Source: Synergistaceae bacterium (lineage in GTDB: Bacteria; Synergistota; Synergistia; Synergistales; Synergistaceae). Taken from it: 64,000 nucleotides of DNA. Position 1 is the stretch's first letter. Each line of letters begins with the position of its first letter. The position numbers were made by a program, and so were the translations under genes. Positions 18,063-25,665 of the stretch are shown here, piece by piece. The notes beneath the pieces were generated by a model that was given only the letters and a program-made list of their open reading frames with translations, was not told the origin of the DNA and made no database searches. The stretch is from positions 18,827 to 82,826 of the forward strand of contig JAJFTP010000081.1 in the NCBI GenBank assembly GCA_021372895.1. The letters are read 5' to 3'.

Positions 18063-18093
18063 AAAAAAGCCGAACCTAAAAATCAGGTCCGGC
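18063..18093 (-). terminator. Intrinsic terminator/attenuator in the metY leader
   Basis: On the minus strand GCCGGACCT, a 7-base loop, AGGTTCGGC and then TTTTTT form an intrinsic terminator ending about 25 nt before the metY start. No gene upstream could need it. It lies between the promoter (18138-18166) and metY, so it looks like an attenuator. The preceding leader can form GTTGAA/TTCAAC or GACG/CGTC pairings. Confidence 0.65.
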
Positions 18094-18137
18094 CTGTTGA
18101 ATACGACGTTTTCAACGCGTCTATTTCATCAGCGGAC

Positions 18138-18166
18138 ATTTTAGCTGCAACAAATGATATTGTCAA
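18138..18166 (-). promoter_or_regulatory. Promoter of metY
   Basis: On the minus strand TTGACA is followed after 17 bases by TAAAAT. The predicted RNA start near 18131 gives a leader of about 90 nt containing the attenuator. Confidence 0.65.
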
Positions 18167-18300
18167 CCGAAACCGGTCAGCCCTATAATATACCATATAC
18201 CAGTCCTTATATATATACAATCGGATAATTTAAGATTATAGTATTACTTGTATTATAGATATTCTCAAAAAGAATATAACCAAGGGGAGGAGTTTTTCAG

Positions 18301-18702
18301 ATGCAGGAAAATGTTTGGGTGGTTACTATTTCGCAGGGGCCGGATGTTACTGATGCGGAAGTTTTCGATAACGAAGCGGATGCTGAGAATTTTGCACAGG
18401 AGATGGCGATTCAGCACAATGGTTCATATAAAGTGATTAAATCAGCTTTCAACAGCAGGAAAAAGATAACTGAAGCGGCTCAGCACTGGGTGGAACTTCC
18501 GGATTTCGACACACAATGTATCGAATGTCTCTTTGAAGAGATTTCCGATGTGCAGCAGGAAGAGTTAGATACTGAAGCCTGTGCTAAGTTCCTGGAGGAG
18601 CACAAGGATAACTTCCAGAAAAAAGCGGACGAGATCGTTCAGGAATATCTGCGCAAGGAGCTGCACGATTACCTTTTAAATGAAAGGGTGATCCTGGGAT
18701 AA
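18301..18702 (+). CDS. Uncharacterised acidic protein
   Basis: I do not recognise this 133-residue protein. It is soluble, strongly acidic and mostly helical, with no signal peptide or membrane segment. It has two cysteines close together (DTQCIECLFEE) and a Glu/Lys-rich C-terminal half with possible coiled-coil character. The start is secure: GGGGAGGAG precedes the ATG. It is divergent from metY, sharing an AT-rich promoter region, and is followed by repeat copy B and the alanine dehydrogenase gene. The coding pattern and ribosome site argue that it is real. Confidence 0.7.
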   Translation: MQENVWVVTISQGPDVTDAEVFDNEADAENFAQEMAIQHNGSYKVIKSAFNSRKKITEAAQHWVELPDFDTQCIECLFEEISDVQQEELDTEACAKFLEEHKDNFQKKADEIVQEYLRKELHDYLLNERVILG

Positions 18703-18716
18703 AGAAGTATCAAATA

Positions 18717-18758
18717 AATTTTTTTTACTGATTCGGTTTGAAGTATAGTGGAATTTTC
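18717..18758 (-). repeat. Dispersed 42-bp repeat, copy B (inverted relative to copy A)
   Basis: The reverse complement matches 6288-6329 at 40 of 42 positions, by eye. It lies between the unknown acidic gene and ald, about 70 bases before the ald start. Function unknown: it may be a regulatory site, an RNA element or a remnant of a mobile repeat. Confidence 0.8.
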
Positions 18759-18827
18759 AGAATATTAGCTGTATAATCCAATCGTTGTTTACATAGAACC
18801 TAAAAAACAAGAAAGGGGACTTGTAAA

Positions 18828-19952
18828 GTGAAGATAGGATGTCCAAAGGAAATCAAAAACCGGGAGTACCGCGTAGGTTTGACGCCTGCGTCGGCGGCAG
18901 CTTATGTACAGTCAGGGCATGAAGTGTTCATCGAAAAAGGTGCAGGATCGCAGGCGGGATTTACAGACGAAGAATATGTCGCCGCCGGTGCGCGTATATT
19001 GGAATCAGCTAAGATGGTATGGGATACAGCGGAGATGATCGTGAAGGTGAAAGAACCTTTAGCCGCAGAATATGGGCTGATGAAAAAATCACAGCTTATA
19101 TTCACTTATTTCCATTTTGCAGCTGATCTTGAATTGACTGAAGCGTGCATTAAGTCGGGTGCGACATGTGTTGCGTATGAAATGGTGGCAGAACCATGGG
19201 GACTTCCCCTGCTTCAGCCTATGAGTGAAGTCGCGGGGCGTATGTCCGTTATAATGGGAGCGTTCTATCTGGGCAGGACATTTGGCGGAAGCGGGTTGCT
19301 GCCAATGGGTGTCCCTGGTGTCGCTCCGGCAAACATACTGGTAATTGGAGGCGGCAATGTCGGGATAAATGCAGCGAAGGTTGCGGCCGGACTTGGAGCA
19401 AGGGTTACGATAACAGACGTCAATCACCGCAGACTTGCATATCTTGCGGAGGTAATGCCTGCAAACTGCGTTGCCATATATAGCGATGAAGTGACTATAG
19501 CGAATGTAATAAAAGATGCGGATATGGTCATCGGCGCTGTGCTCCTGCCTGGCGGAGCAAAAGCCCCGAAGCTTGTCACAAGGAAACATCTCAAATCTAT
19601 GAGGCCGGGATCGGTTTTTGTAGATGTAGCTATCGATCAGGGCGGAGTAGGAGAGACCTCACGTCCGACGACACATGATGATCCGATATTTATCGAAGAA
19701 GGTGTAGTGCACTATTGTGTCGCAAATATGCCCGGAGCGTATGCAAGAACCGCGACTATAGCGCTGTCCAATGCTACTGTCGGTTACGGTGTGCAACTTG
19801 CAAATAAAGGGGTAGTTAAAGCCTGCGAAGAAAACGCCGCTATTTTCAAGGGCCTTTCAATATATAAAGGCAAACTGACCCTTCCTGCCGTTGCAGATGC
19901 TTTAAAGATGCATCATGAGTATATGGAGACCGGCGCAGCGCTGAAATTATAG
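18828..19952 (+). CDS. ald: Alanine dehydrogenase
   Basis: A 374-residue NAD-dependent L-alanine dehydrogenase, catalysing reversible oxidative deamination of alanine to pyruvate and ammonia. Family landmarks are PKEIKNREYRVGLTP at the N-terminus, the lysine in VKVKEP, the histidine in FTYFHFAADLEL, the Rossmann motif VIGGGNVGINAAKVAAGLGA and the catalytic Asp of DVAIDQGG. Length matches the family. AAAGGGGAC lies about 10 nt before the start. Together with the AGCS symporter and 2-oxoacid:ferredoxin oxidoreductase in this window it makes an alanine-to-acetyl-CoA route. It ends in a very strong palindromic terminator. Confidence 0.95.
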   Translation: MKIGCPKEIKNREYRVGLTPASAAAYVQSGHEVFIEKGAGSQAGFTDEEYVAAGARILESAKMVWDTAEMIVKVKEPLAAEYGLMKKSQLIFTYFHFAADLELTEACIKSGATCVAYEMVAEPWGLPLLQPMSEVAGRMSVIMGAFYLGRTFGGSGLLPMGVPGVAPANILVIGGGNVGINAAKVAAGLGARVTITDVNHRRLAYLAEVMPANCVAIYSDEVTIANVIKDADMVIGAVLLPGGAKAPKLVTRKHLKSMRPGSVFVDVAIDQGGVGETSRPTTHDDPIFIEEGVVHYCVANMPGAYARTATIALSNATVGYGVQLANKGVVKACEENAAIFKGLSIYKGKLTLPAVADALKMHHEYMETGAALKL

Positions 19953-19974
19953 GTTTAAAGACTGTATTATCAGC

Positions 19975-20020
19975 AAACACACAAAACACCCCGTCATATG
20001 ACGGGGTGTTTTGTGTGTTT
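19975..20020. terminator. Bidirectional terminator, perfect 46-bp palindrome
   Basis: Two 23-bp arms meeting at CAT/ATG are perfectly complementary, with T-runs at the plus-strand side. It lies between the convergent ald and aminotransferase IV genes and should stop transcription from both. Confidence 0.9.
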
Positions 20021-20110
20021 TTACTTGTATATTTTGGCAATAGTGGTGTAAATCTATAGTCTGCCTTAAAAGGCACAGTTGAGTCATACCTGCTGTGGGG
20101 GAGAATATCT

Positions 20111-20950
20111 CTAATCTTCCAGCCAGCGCTCCATATTGGTCAAAAATAAATGATGTATATGCGCTGTTGCCGGGCCTGGGACCCCGTTGCCGATGACCTG
20201 TTCCCCCACACGTACAACAGGGAGGACTTCTTTTACCGAGCCTGATATGAACGTCTCATCTGCCTCAGCCAGTTCGCTCTCGAGAGGGCATCTCTCTTCT
20301 ATTTTGAAACCGTTTTCGCGCAAGAGCGTGAGAAGTATCTCTCTTGTTATCCCTCTGAGAACCCTGCCGACAGGGGCGGTGATAACCTTGCCGTCCTTAC
20401 AGAGGAAGAAGCTGCTCGTTGCCGATTCAGTTATCTCGTTATTGACGATGTAAAGGGTCTCGAAGTCACTGTCTCTTGCGTTAGACATGGGTATATATCC
20501 AAACAGGTAGTTTGTGCTCTTTGTCTCCGGATAAGGCCTTTCCATTCGGACGGGCTTCAGTGATACGCCTTTCTTAATTTCATCCGCTGTCAGCATGTGG
20601 ACCTCTTCGAAGAGAACAAAAAAGTCAGGTTCAGGGAAGTGTCCACGGTTGTTTATCTTTCCACCGGTGATATATGGTTTTATGACGATGTCACCATGTG
20701 GGGCCGATCCATGTTTTACTCCCTGATGAATTATTCCGGGAAGTTCTTCCATTATTCCGCCTGCTTCGATCCCGCACTGCTTCGCGCTTGCCGCTAGTCT
20801 TTCAAGGTGCTGCGGCATAGCAAATATTTTTTTGCCATATGTCCTTATCGAATCGAAGACTCCTATTCCCCTCTGGATCAGGAGATCTGTGACCGGCAAG
20901 CTGCATTCCTCTGGGGGCATAAACTTTCCTCTGTAATAACAAAGAGACAT
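20111..20950 (-). CDS. Class IV aminotransferase (branched-chain or D-amino-acid type)
   Basis: A 279-residue fold-type IV PLP enzyme. The catalytic lysine is in RPYPETKSTNYLFG, with the family motifs YIVNNEITESATSSFFL, GRVLRGITREILL and ADETFISGSVKEVLPV. The short length and motif details place it among BCAT/D-amino acid aminotransferase/ADC lyase relatives; branched-chain or D-amino acid transamination is likely, but specificity cannot be fixed. AGGAATGAC precedes the ATG. A small GGGCTC/GAGCCC hairpin lies directly before the ribosome site. The divergent neighbour is an aspartate racemase-like gene, which slightly favours a D-amino acid connection. Confidence 0.75.
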   Translation of the reverse strand: MSLCYYRGKFMPPEECSLPVTDLLIQRGIGVFDSIRTYGKKIFAMPQHLERLAASAKQCGIEAGGIMEELPGIIHQGVKHGSAPHGDIVIKPYITGGKINNRGHFPEPDFFVLFEEVHMLTADEIKKGVSLKPVRMERPYPETKSTNYLFGYIPMSNARDSDFETLYIVNNEITESATSSFFLCKDGKVITAPVGRVLRGITREILLTLLRENGFKIEERCPLESELAEADETFISGSVKEVLPVVRVGEQVIGNGVPGPATAHIHHLFLTNMERWLED

Positions 20951-21115
20951 TTATATGTCATTCCTTTCCTTAATGGGGGCTCATTCGAGCCCAAAATATC
21001 ACATTACCGCGAACATAGGAACATTATCACTCTGTAGAGCAAATTGCAAACGAAAAAGGGGCAGGATATAATTTAAAAGAAATAATTTTGGATCTCCGAT
21101 TGGAGTGCATGGATT

Positions 21116-21805
21116 ATGAATGAAAAGATTTTGGGAGTTCTCGGTGGGATGGGCCCCGCGGCATCGGCTGAATTCATGAAGATACTCGCAGAGAAGGTCC
21201 CGGCAGGAATGGATCAGGACCACCCCGTCGTATATATGCTTTCGGATCCAAAAATACCTGACCGCAGCCGTGCAATAGTAGGGGATGGAAAAAGTCCGGA
21301 ATCACAGATAAGAGGCGATCTTGAAAAACTTATAGAGTGGGGTGCGGAAGTTTTAGCGGTCCCGTGTAATACGGCGCATTATTTCATTGACAGGTTCAGG
21401 AGTGAACTCTCTGTCCCGCTTGTCCATATTGTTGAAGCAACGCTTGAAGAAGCAGTGAAAAACGCTCCGGATGGAGCGTGGATGGTTTCTTCTCTGGGAA
21501 CTGTCCGTGCGGGTATATACCAGACAGCTGCGGAGAAAATGGGATACAGGCTCTTCATCCCGCCCGAAGATATACAAAGACAGATGCAGGAGGTCATAAC
21601 ATTTGTAAAATCAGGGGACATAAAAAATGCAGCGCAAAAAATGGAAGCATCAGTGGATGCCCTTTGGAGAATTAAGGAAATATCCATAATTACAGCGTGC
21701 ACAGAGCTGCCGCTTGCCTATGACGCTTCATCACTGCCGCTTGAGAGAAACATTTCCAGTCTGAACGCCCTTGCAGATGCCTGCATAAAAGAGATAGGCT
21801 GCTAA
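21116..21805 (+). CDS. Aspartate/glutamate racemase
   Basis: A 229-residue cofactor-independent racemase. The N-terminal signature is GVLGGMGPAASAEF. The two catalytic cysteines are in VPCNTAHYF and TACTELPLAYD, the classical pair of aspartate racemases. It interconverts L- and D-aspartate (or glutamate) for the cell wall or D-amino acid use. GGAGTG lies about 9 nt before the ATG. Unlike the racemase-family protein at 8862-9623, this one has the standard motif set. It is monocistronic, between a divergent aminotransferase and the Rrf2 operon. Confidence 0.85.
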   Translation: MNEKILGVLGGMGPAASAEFMKILAEKVPAGMDQDHPVVYMLSDPKIPDRSRAIVGDGKSPESQIRGDLEKLIEWGAEVLAVPCNTAHYFIDRFRSELSVPLVHIVEATLEEAVKNAPDGAWMVSSLGTVRAGIYQTAAEKMGYRLFIPPEDIQRQMQEVITFVKSGDIKNAAQKMEASVDALWRIKEISIITACTELPLAYDASSLPLERNISSLNALADACIKEIGC

Positions 21806-21927
21806 AATACGCACACTGATGTGCTTCACGGCATAATAATACACTTGGTAAAACCTTCTCATTCAAATCTTTCAGTAAATTTACCGATTTGTGCGGGGGT
21901 ATATTTAAGTAGAATAAATAAAAAGGA

Positions 21928-21950
21928 ATTAAGGTATCTTAATGCATTAA
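21928..21950 (+). promoter_or_regulatory. Overlapping palindromes before the Rrf2 gene
   Basis: ATTAAG-GTAT-CTTAAT (21928-21943) overlaps the perfect 12-bp palindrome TTAATGCATTAA (21939-21950), about 20 bases before the rrf2 start. Such AT-rich symmetry is typical of Rrf2-type operators, so autoregulation is likely but unproven. Confidence 0.5.
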
Positions 21951-21969
21951 TAGTAACGGAGATGGGATC

Positions 21970-22410
21970 ATGGCCAGAGTAGCAGGTTTCAGTGAAGCGA
22001 CTTACATTGCACTGCACAGTATGGTCCTTATCGCTGAGAATGGGGGAGAGAGGATATCCATAAAGGATATGGCTGCCAGGCTGCATGTTTCGGAAGCTCA
22101 TCTTGCGAAAGTGATTATGCGTCTTTCACATTCAGGGCTTATAGATACGGTAAGGGGGCCAAAGGGAGGGGCGGTACTAGCCAGGCTGCCTGAGGAGATA
22201 AGCTTTCTTCAGATATTAGAGTCGATAGATGGACCGTTGGAAAGATCAGAATGCGTTTTCGGCAGGAGGACATGCGTTTATCAATCATGCATATTCGAAG
22301 GATTTCTCAAAAGACTGACAGAAGAAGCCAGAGAATGGCTGGCAAAACGTAACTTGGCTGATTTCATAAATACGGGTACGGGAGTGAAAACCAATGAGAA
22401 AGATAATTAA
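21970..22410 (+). CDS. Rrf2-family transcriptional regulator (NsrR/IscR-like)
   Basis: A 146-residue Rrf2 winged-helix regulator. The DNA-binding helix region is ISIKDMAARLHVSEAHLAKVIMRLSHSGLIDTVRGPKGG. Three cysteines (ECVFGRRTCVYQSC) lie in the loop that binds an Fe-S cluster in NsrR and IscR. With a downstream ferredoxin and hybrid cluster protein it probably senses nitric oxide or redox stress and controls this operon. GGAGATGGG precedes the ATG. Its 3' end overlaps the ferredoxin gene by 17 bases, showing translational coupling. Confidence 0.85.
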   Translation: MARVAGFSEATYIALHSMVLIAENGGERISIKDMAARLHVSEAHLAKVIMRLSHSGLIDTVRGPKGGAVLARLPEEISFLQILESIDGPLERSECVFGRRTCVYQSCIFEGFLKRLTEEAREWLAKRNLADFINTGTGVKTNEKDN

Positions 22411-23131
22411 GATCGACGAGAGCAGGTGCGACGGCTGCGGGATATGTGCGGAAGCCTGCCACGAAGGCGCAATTATAGTAGAAGACGGAAAGGCTAAACT
22501 TGTGAGCGAAACATATTGTGACGGTCTTGGGGACTGTATAGGCGAATGCCCGCAAGGAGCGATATCGTTTGAAATGCGGGAGGCTGCAGCTTACGATGAA
22601 GCAGCGGTAAAAGCCCGTACGTCCGCTGAAAAAGCATCCTCCTCCGAAGATAAGCTGCCTTGCGGATGTCCCGGTTCTATGGCAAAGGAGCTCAAGTCGG
22701 CGAAATCGGATCCCCAGCGGCAGAAAGAAGCAGCAATGCAGGAATCAGAGCTCACCAACTGGCCGGTGCAGTTAAAACTGGTCCCGGTACAGGCCCCGTA
22801 TCTTGCAGGTGCGCATCTTCTTATCGCTGCTGATTGTACTGCATTTGCATGCCCCAACTTCCATAGAGATCTGCTCGCTGATAAAGTATGCCTTGTAGGA
22901 TGCCCTAAGCTGGACGAAGTTGAGCCATATATAGACAAACTGGTGCAGATCATAAAACTCCATGGCATCGAAGAAATAGATGTCGCCTATATGGAGGTAC
23001 CATGTTGCGGCGGCTTGGTCAGGCTCGTGGAAGAAGCTGTTGCAAAATCAGGAACGTCAGTGACACTTAAGCTTGTCAAGCTTGCGCTTAACGGGAAATT
23101 TCTTGAGGTAAGGCAGATATTCCCAAGTTGA
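22394..23131 (+). CDS. 4Fe-4S ferredoxin-domain protein of the hcp operon
   Basis: A 245-residue protein whose N-terminus is a two-cluster ferredoxin domain (CDGCGICAEACHEGAI and a second, irregular CDGLGDCIGECPQGAI). A linker carrying an extra CGCPGS motif follows. The C-terminal domain of about 120 residues has further cysteines (DCTAFACPNFH, CLVGCPKLDE, EVPCCGGL). This family is found with hybrid cluster protein and probably delivers electrons to it. The Cys-rich C-terminal domain suggests additional cofactor binding. It overlaps rrf2 and is followed about 100 bases later by hcp. Confidence 0.8.
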   Translation: MRKIIKIDESRCDGCGICAEACHEGAIIVEDGKAKLVSETYCDGLGDCIGECPQGAISFEMREAAAYDEAAVKARTSAEKASSSEDKLPCGCPGSMAKELKSAKSDPQRQKEAAMQESELTNWPVQLKLVPVQAPYLAGAHLLIAADCTAFACPNFHRDLLADKVCLVGCPKLDEVEPYIDKLVQIIKLHGIEEIDVAYMEVPCCGGLVRLVEEAVAKSGTSVTLKLVKLALNGKFLEVRQIFPS

Positions 23132-23144
23132 TAGGCTGTTTTAG

Positions 23145-23163
23145 ATAAACTATCGCGGTTTAT
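23145..23163 (+). promoter_or_regulatory. Inverted repeat upstream of hcp
   Basis: ATAAAC, 7 bases, GTTTAT, located between the ferredoxin gene and hcp. A possible operator for a separate hcp promoter. It does not match the known HcpR/CRP-type site TTGTGA, so the binding protein is unknown. Confidence 0.3.
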
Positions 23164-23228
23164 AAGACAGAGTTCCCCAGAGGAAAACACGCCGGATTAT
23201 CGGCTAAAAAAGAAGGAGAGTGACAGTG

Positions 23229-24818
23229 ATGTTTTGTTATCAGTGTGAACAGACTGCAAAAGGAACAGGCTGTACCGTAACGGGAGTTTGCGGCAAAAAT
23301 CCAGAGACGGCTGCAATGCAGGATCTTCTCTTGCATGAGACTATGCTGTTGGCGAAGGCTGCGCTTGATGCGGGAAAAGATACCGCGCCTGTAGCGAAAA
23401 GGGTCATAGAGAACCTATTTACAACTGTCACAAACGTTAACTTTGATCCTGAGACCATCGCCGAAATGGTAAGGGCCACGAGGAAAGAGAGGGCGTCTGT
23501 CTCTGGTACTTGCTCCTGCGGATGTGATGCAAAAGAAGAATCTTTTGCCGAACTTGTTGCATCAGCTAAGGACTTTTCTCCGCAGGCAGATATAGACAAG
23601 TACGGCGCAGACCTTGGCGGGCTGAGATGGCTTGCAATTTACGGGTTGAAAGGTATGGCGGCTTATGCGGACCATGCGAGGATTTTGGGGCAGACAGACA
23701 GGAGCGTTGACAGGTTTTTCCTTGAGGCGTTGTCTGAACTGCTGAACAAAGATATCACGATTGATTCCATGCTTGCGCTCAATCTCAGAATAGGGGAAGT
23801 CAATCTCCACGTTATGGAGCTTCTTGATGCCGGCAACACCGGTACATATGGACACCCGGAACCAACTATGGTCCGTGTCACACCGGTAAAAGGCAAGGCA
23901 ATACTTGTCTCTGGACATGATCTTGCAGACCTTGAGGAACTGCTGAAGCAGACAGAGGGCAAGGGCATCAATGTATATACACATGGTGAGATGCTGCCCT
24001 GCAATGCATATCCCGGACTTAAAAAATATCCCCATCTCGTTGGCAACTATGGCGGAGCGTGGCAGGATCAGCAGAAGGAGTTTGAACAGTTCCCCGGTGC
24101 TATCCTGATGACCACCAACTGTATCCAGAAACCAAAGGATAGTTATATGGCACGTATCTTTACCAGCGGCCTTGTTCAGTGGCCCGGTGCGGTACACATC
24201 AAGGACAGAAACTTTGCCCCCGTGATAAAGGCGGCGCTTGAAGCCCCAGGGTTCAGCGAAGACGGGCCGGAAAAGAAAATAATGATAGGTTTTGCTCGCA
24301 ATGCTGTCCTTGGGGCGGCAGGTAAGGTCGCAGAACTTGTCAACAGCGGAAAGATCCGCCACTTCTTCCTCATTGGCGGCTGCGACGGAGCAAAGCCAGG
24401 TCGCAATTATTATACTGAATTTGCGGAGAAGGCGCCTAAGGACACGGTTATCCTGACTCTTGCCTGCGGGAAATACCGCTTCAACAAAATGGAGTTTGGG
24501 GATATCGAAGGAATACCCCGTCTGCTTGACTGTGGACAGTGCAATGACGCCTACTCGGCGATAAGGATAGCAGTCGCGCTTGCTGAAGTTTTTAAAACAG
24601 ACGTCAACGGGCTGCCGCTCTCGTTTATCCTTTCTTGGTATGAACAAAAAGCCGTATGTATACTTCTGACTCTGCTGTACCTCGGCATCAAGGACATAAG
24701 GCTTGGGCCAAGTCTCCCTGCGTTCATCGGTCCTGCGGTGCTTGGCGTCCTCATCGAGAAGTTCGGGATCAAACCGATAGGAACGGCGGAGGATGACCTT
24801 AAGGCAATACTCGGATAA
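23229..24818 (+). CDS. hcp: Hybrid cluster protein (hydroxylamine/NO reductase)
   Basis: A 529-residue hybrid cluster (prismane) protein. The N-terminal Cys motif MFCYQCEQTAKGTGCTVTGVCGK binds the proximal 4Fe-4S cluster. Hybrid-cluster ligands appear in the GHDLADLEELL, HGEMLPCNAYP, GGCDGAKPGRNYY, LACGKYRFN and CGQCNDAYSA regions. It reduces nitric oxide and hydroxylamine, protecting Fe-S enzymes. The ATG at 23229 is chosen because the conserved N-terminus starts there, 10 nt after AAGGAG. The Rrf2 regulator and ferredoxin immediately upstream form a self-contained nitrosative-stress module. Confidence 0.95.
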   Translation: MFCYQCEQTAKGTGCTVTGVCGKNPETAAMQDLLLHETMLLAKAALDAGKDTAPVAKRVIENLFTTVTNVNFDPETIAEMVRATRKERASVSGTCSCGCDAKEESFAELVASAKDFSPQADIDKYGADLGGLRWLAIYGLKGMAAYADHARILGQTDRSVDRFFLEALSELLNKDITIDSMLALNLRIGEVNLHVMELLDAGNTGTYGHPEPTMVRVTPVKGKAILVSGHDLADLEELLKQTEGKGINVYTHGEMLPCNAYPGLKKYPHLVGNYGGAWQDQQKEFEQFPGAILMTTNCIQKPKDSYMARIFTSGLVQWPGAVHIKDRNFAPVIKAALEAPGFSEDGPEKKIMIGFARNAVLGAAGKVAELVNSGKIRHFFLIGGCDGAKPGRNYYTEFAEKAPKDTVILTLACGKYRFNKMEFGDIEGIPRLLDCGQCNDAYSAIRIAVALAEVFKTDVNGLPLSFILSWYEQKAVCILLTLLYLGIKDIRLGPSLPAFIGPAVLGVLIEKFGIKPIGTAEDDLKAILG

Positions 24819-24866
24819 TTTTCAATATCGCAAACAGTACATGAAAATTTCTGCATAGTCTGAAGC

Positions 24867-24903
24867 AAAGCGGCGGGCTTCCTTTCGGGAGCCCGTCGCT
24901 GCT
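24867..24903. terminator. Hairpin terminator between hcp and nitroreductase genes
   Basis: AGCGGCGGGCT and AGCCCGTCGCT arms (24869-24879 and 24890-24900) form a strong hairpin between the convergent genes. The T-run is poor on both sides. Confidence 0.55.
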
Positions 24904-24932
24904 TGATCGCAATAATGAATTTACTGTACTTG

Positions 24933-25472
24933 CTATTCTACAAACCGGACTATTTCTTCAATCGGTTTGCGGTTTTTCTCGCGGATCGTACTGTCTGCGG
25001 GATGCCCAAGCGCGATTATAACGCGTACCGTCTGTTCTTCTGGTATGCCAAGCAGTTCTTTGACGTCCTTTTCCTCAAACGTTCCCATAACGCATGTGGC
25101 GAGGCCGAGATCGGCTGCCTGAAGGATCAGGTGGGCTACGGCAATGCCTATGTCGCCATGTGCGAAATGTTTGCAGTCCCATCTCTCAAGGACGCGCGGC
25201 ATTAGTTCAGGGCATGCTTCCTCGCATACCGCAATAAGCACCGGTGCTTTTTCTGCAAACATGTTCCCGCCGATTATCTGGACGAGTTTTGCAAGCGTTT
25301 TCAGCGTTTTCGGTTCGGTAACTGTAACGAAGCGCCATGGCTGACTGTTGCATGCGGATGGAGCGAGACGTGCTGCCTCAAGACATTTTAACAGAGCCTT
25401 TTTGTCCACCGGTTTGCCGTCGTAATTCCGGCAGCTTTGACGTTTCAGCACGAGTTCATGAAAATCATTCAT
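24933..25472 (-). CDS. Nitroreductase family flavoprotein
   Basis: A 179-residue FMN-dependent nitroreductase-fold protein. Visible features are the N-terminal RQSCRNYDGKPVDKKALLKCLEAARLAPSA segment, CNSQPWRFVTV and the C-terminal VIIALGHPAD motif. Such enzymes use NAD(P)H to reduce nitro compounds, quinones or flavins; the substrate is unknown. The ATG at 25472 is preceded by AAGGAGATG; the longer frame has no ribosome site. It is convergent with hcp and may be part of general redox defence. Confidence 0.8.
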   Translation of the reverse strand: MNDFHELVLKRQSCRNYDGKPVDKKALLKCLEAARLAPSACNSQPWRFVTVTEPKTLKTLAKLVQIIGGNMFAEKAPVLIAVCEEACPELMPRVLERWDCKHFAHGDIGIAVAHLILQAADLGLATCVMGTFEEKDVKELLGIPEEQTVRVIIALGHPADSTIREKNRKPIEEIVRFVE

Positions 25473-25634
25473 TAAATCATCTCCTTTTGCTTTATGCGAA
25501 TTATACAACCAACTCAAGATATTTTAAGTTTTTTCCATCAGCCGGTCTTCAGGTAGATAATCCACTGAAGTCCGTAGATAGGCATGTCGCATTGACAGAA
25601 AATTAATCTGTTATGTTATAATACGTAATAAGAT

Positions 25635-25650
25635 TATCTATAATTAGATA
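25635..25650 (+). promoter_or_regulatory. Probable MarR operator before the MATE-MarR operon
   Basis: TATCTA-TAAT-TAGATA lies between a TATAAT-like -10 (near 25615) and the ribosome site at 25653. The position just after the promoter fits repression by the MarR protein encoded by the second gene. Confidence 0.5.
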
Positions 25651-25665
25651 TAGGGGGAGGTAAAA

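Noticed and set aside
18074..18130. 18-codon frame in the metY leader as a leader peptide
   Set aside because: Its ATG overlaps the -10 box and would precede the predicted transcript start. There is no run of Met or Cys codons.
18039..18131. SAM riboswitch or T-box at metY
   Set aside because: The conserved core sequences of these classes are absent and the leader is too short for S-box or T-box.
23562..24647. 361-residue open frame antisense to hcp
   Set aside because: It lies wholly over the well-supported hcp gene, has no ribosome site, and its composition is that of a reverse-strand shadow.
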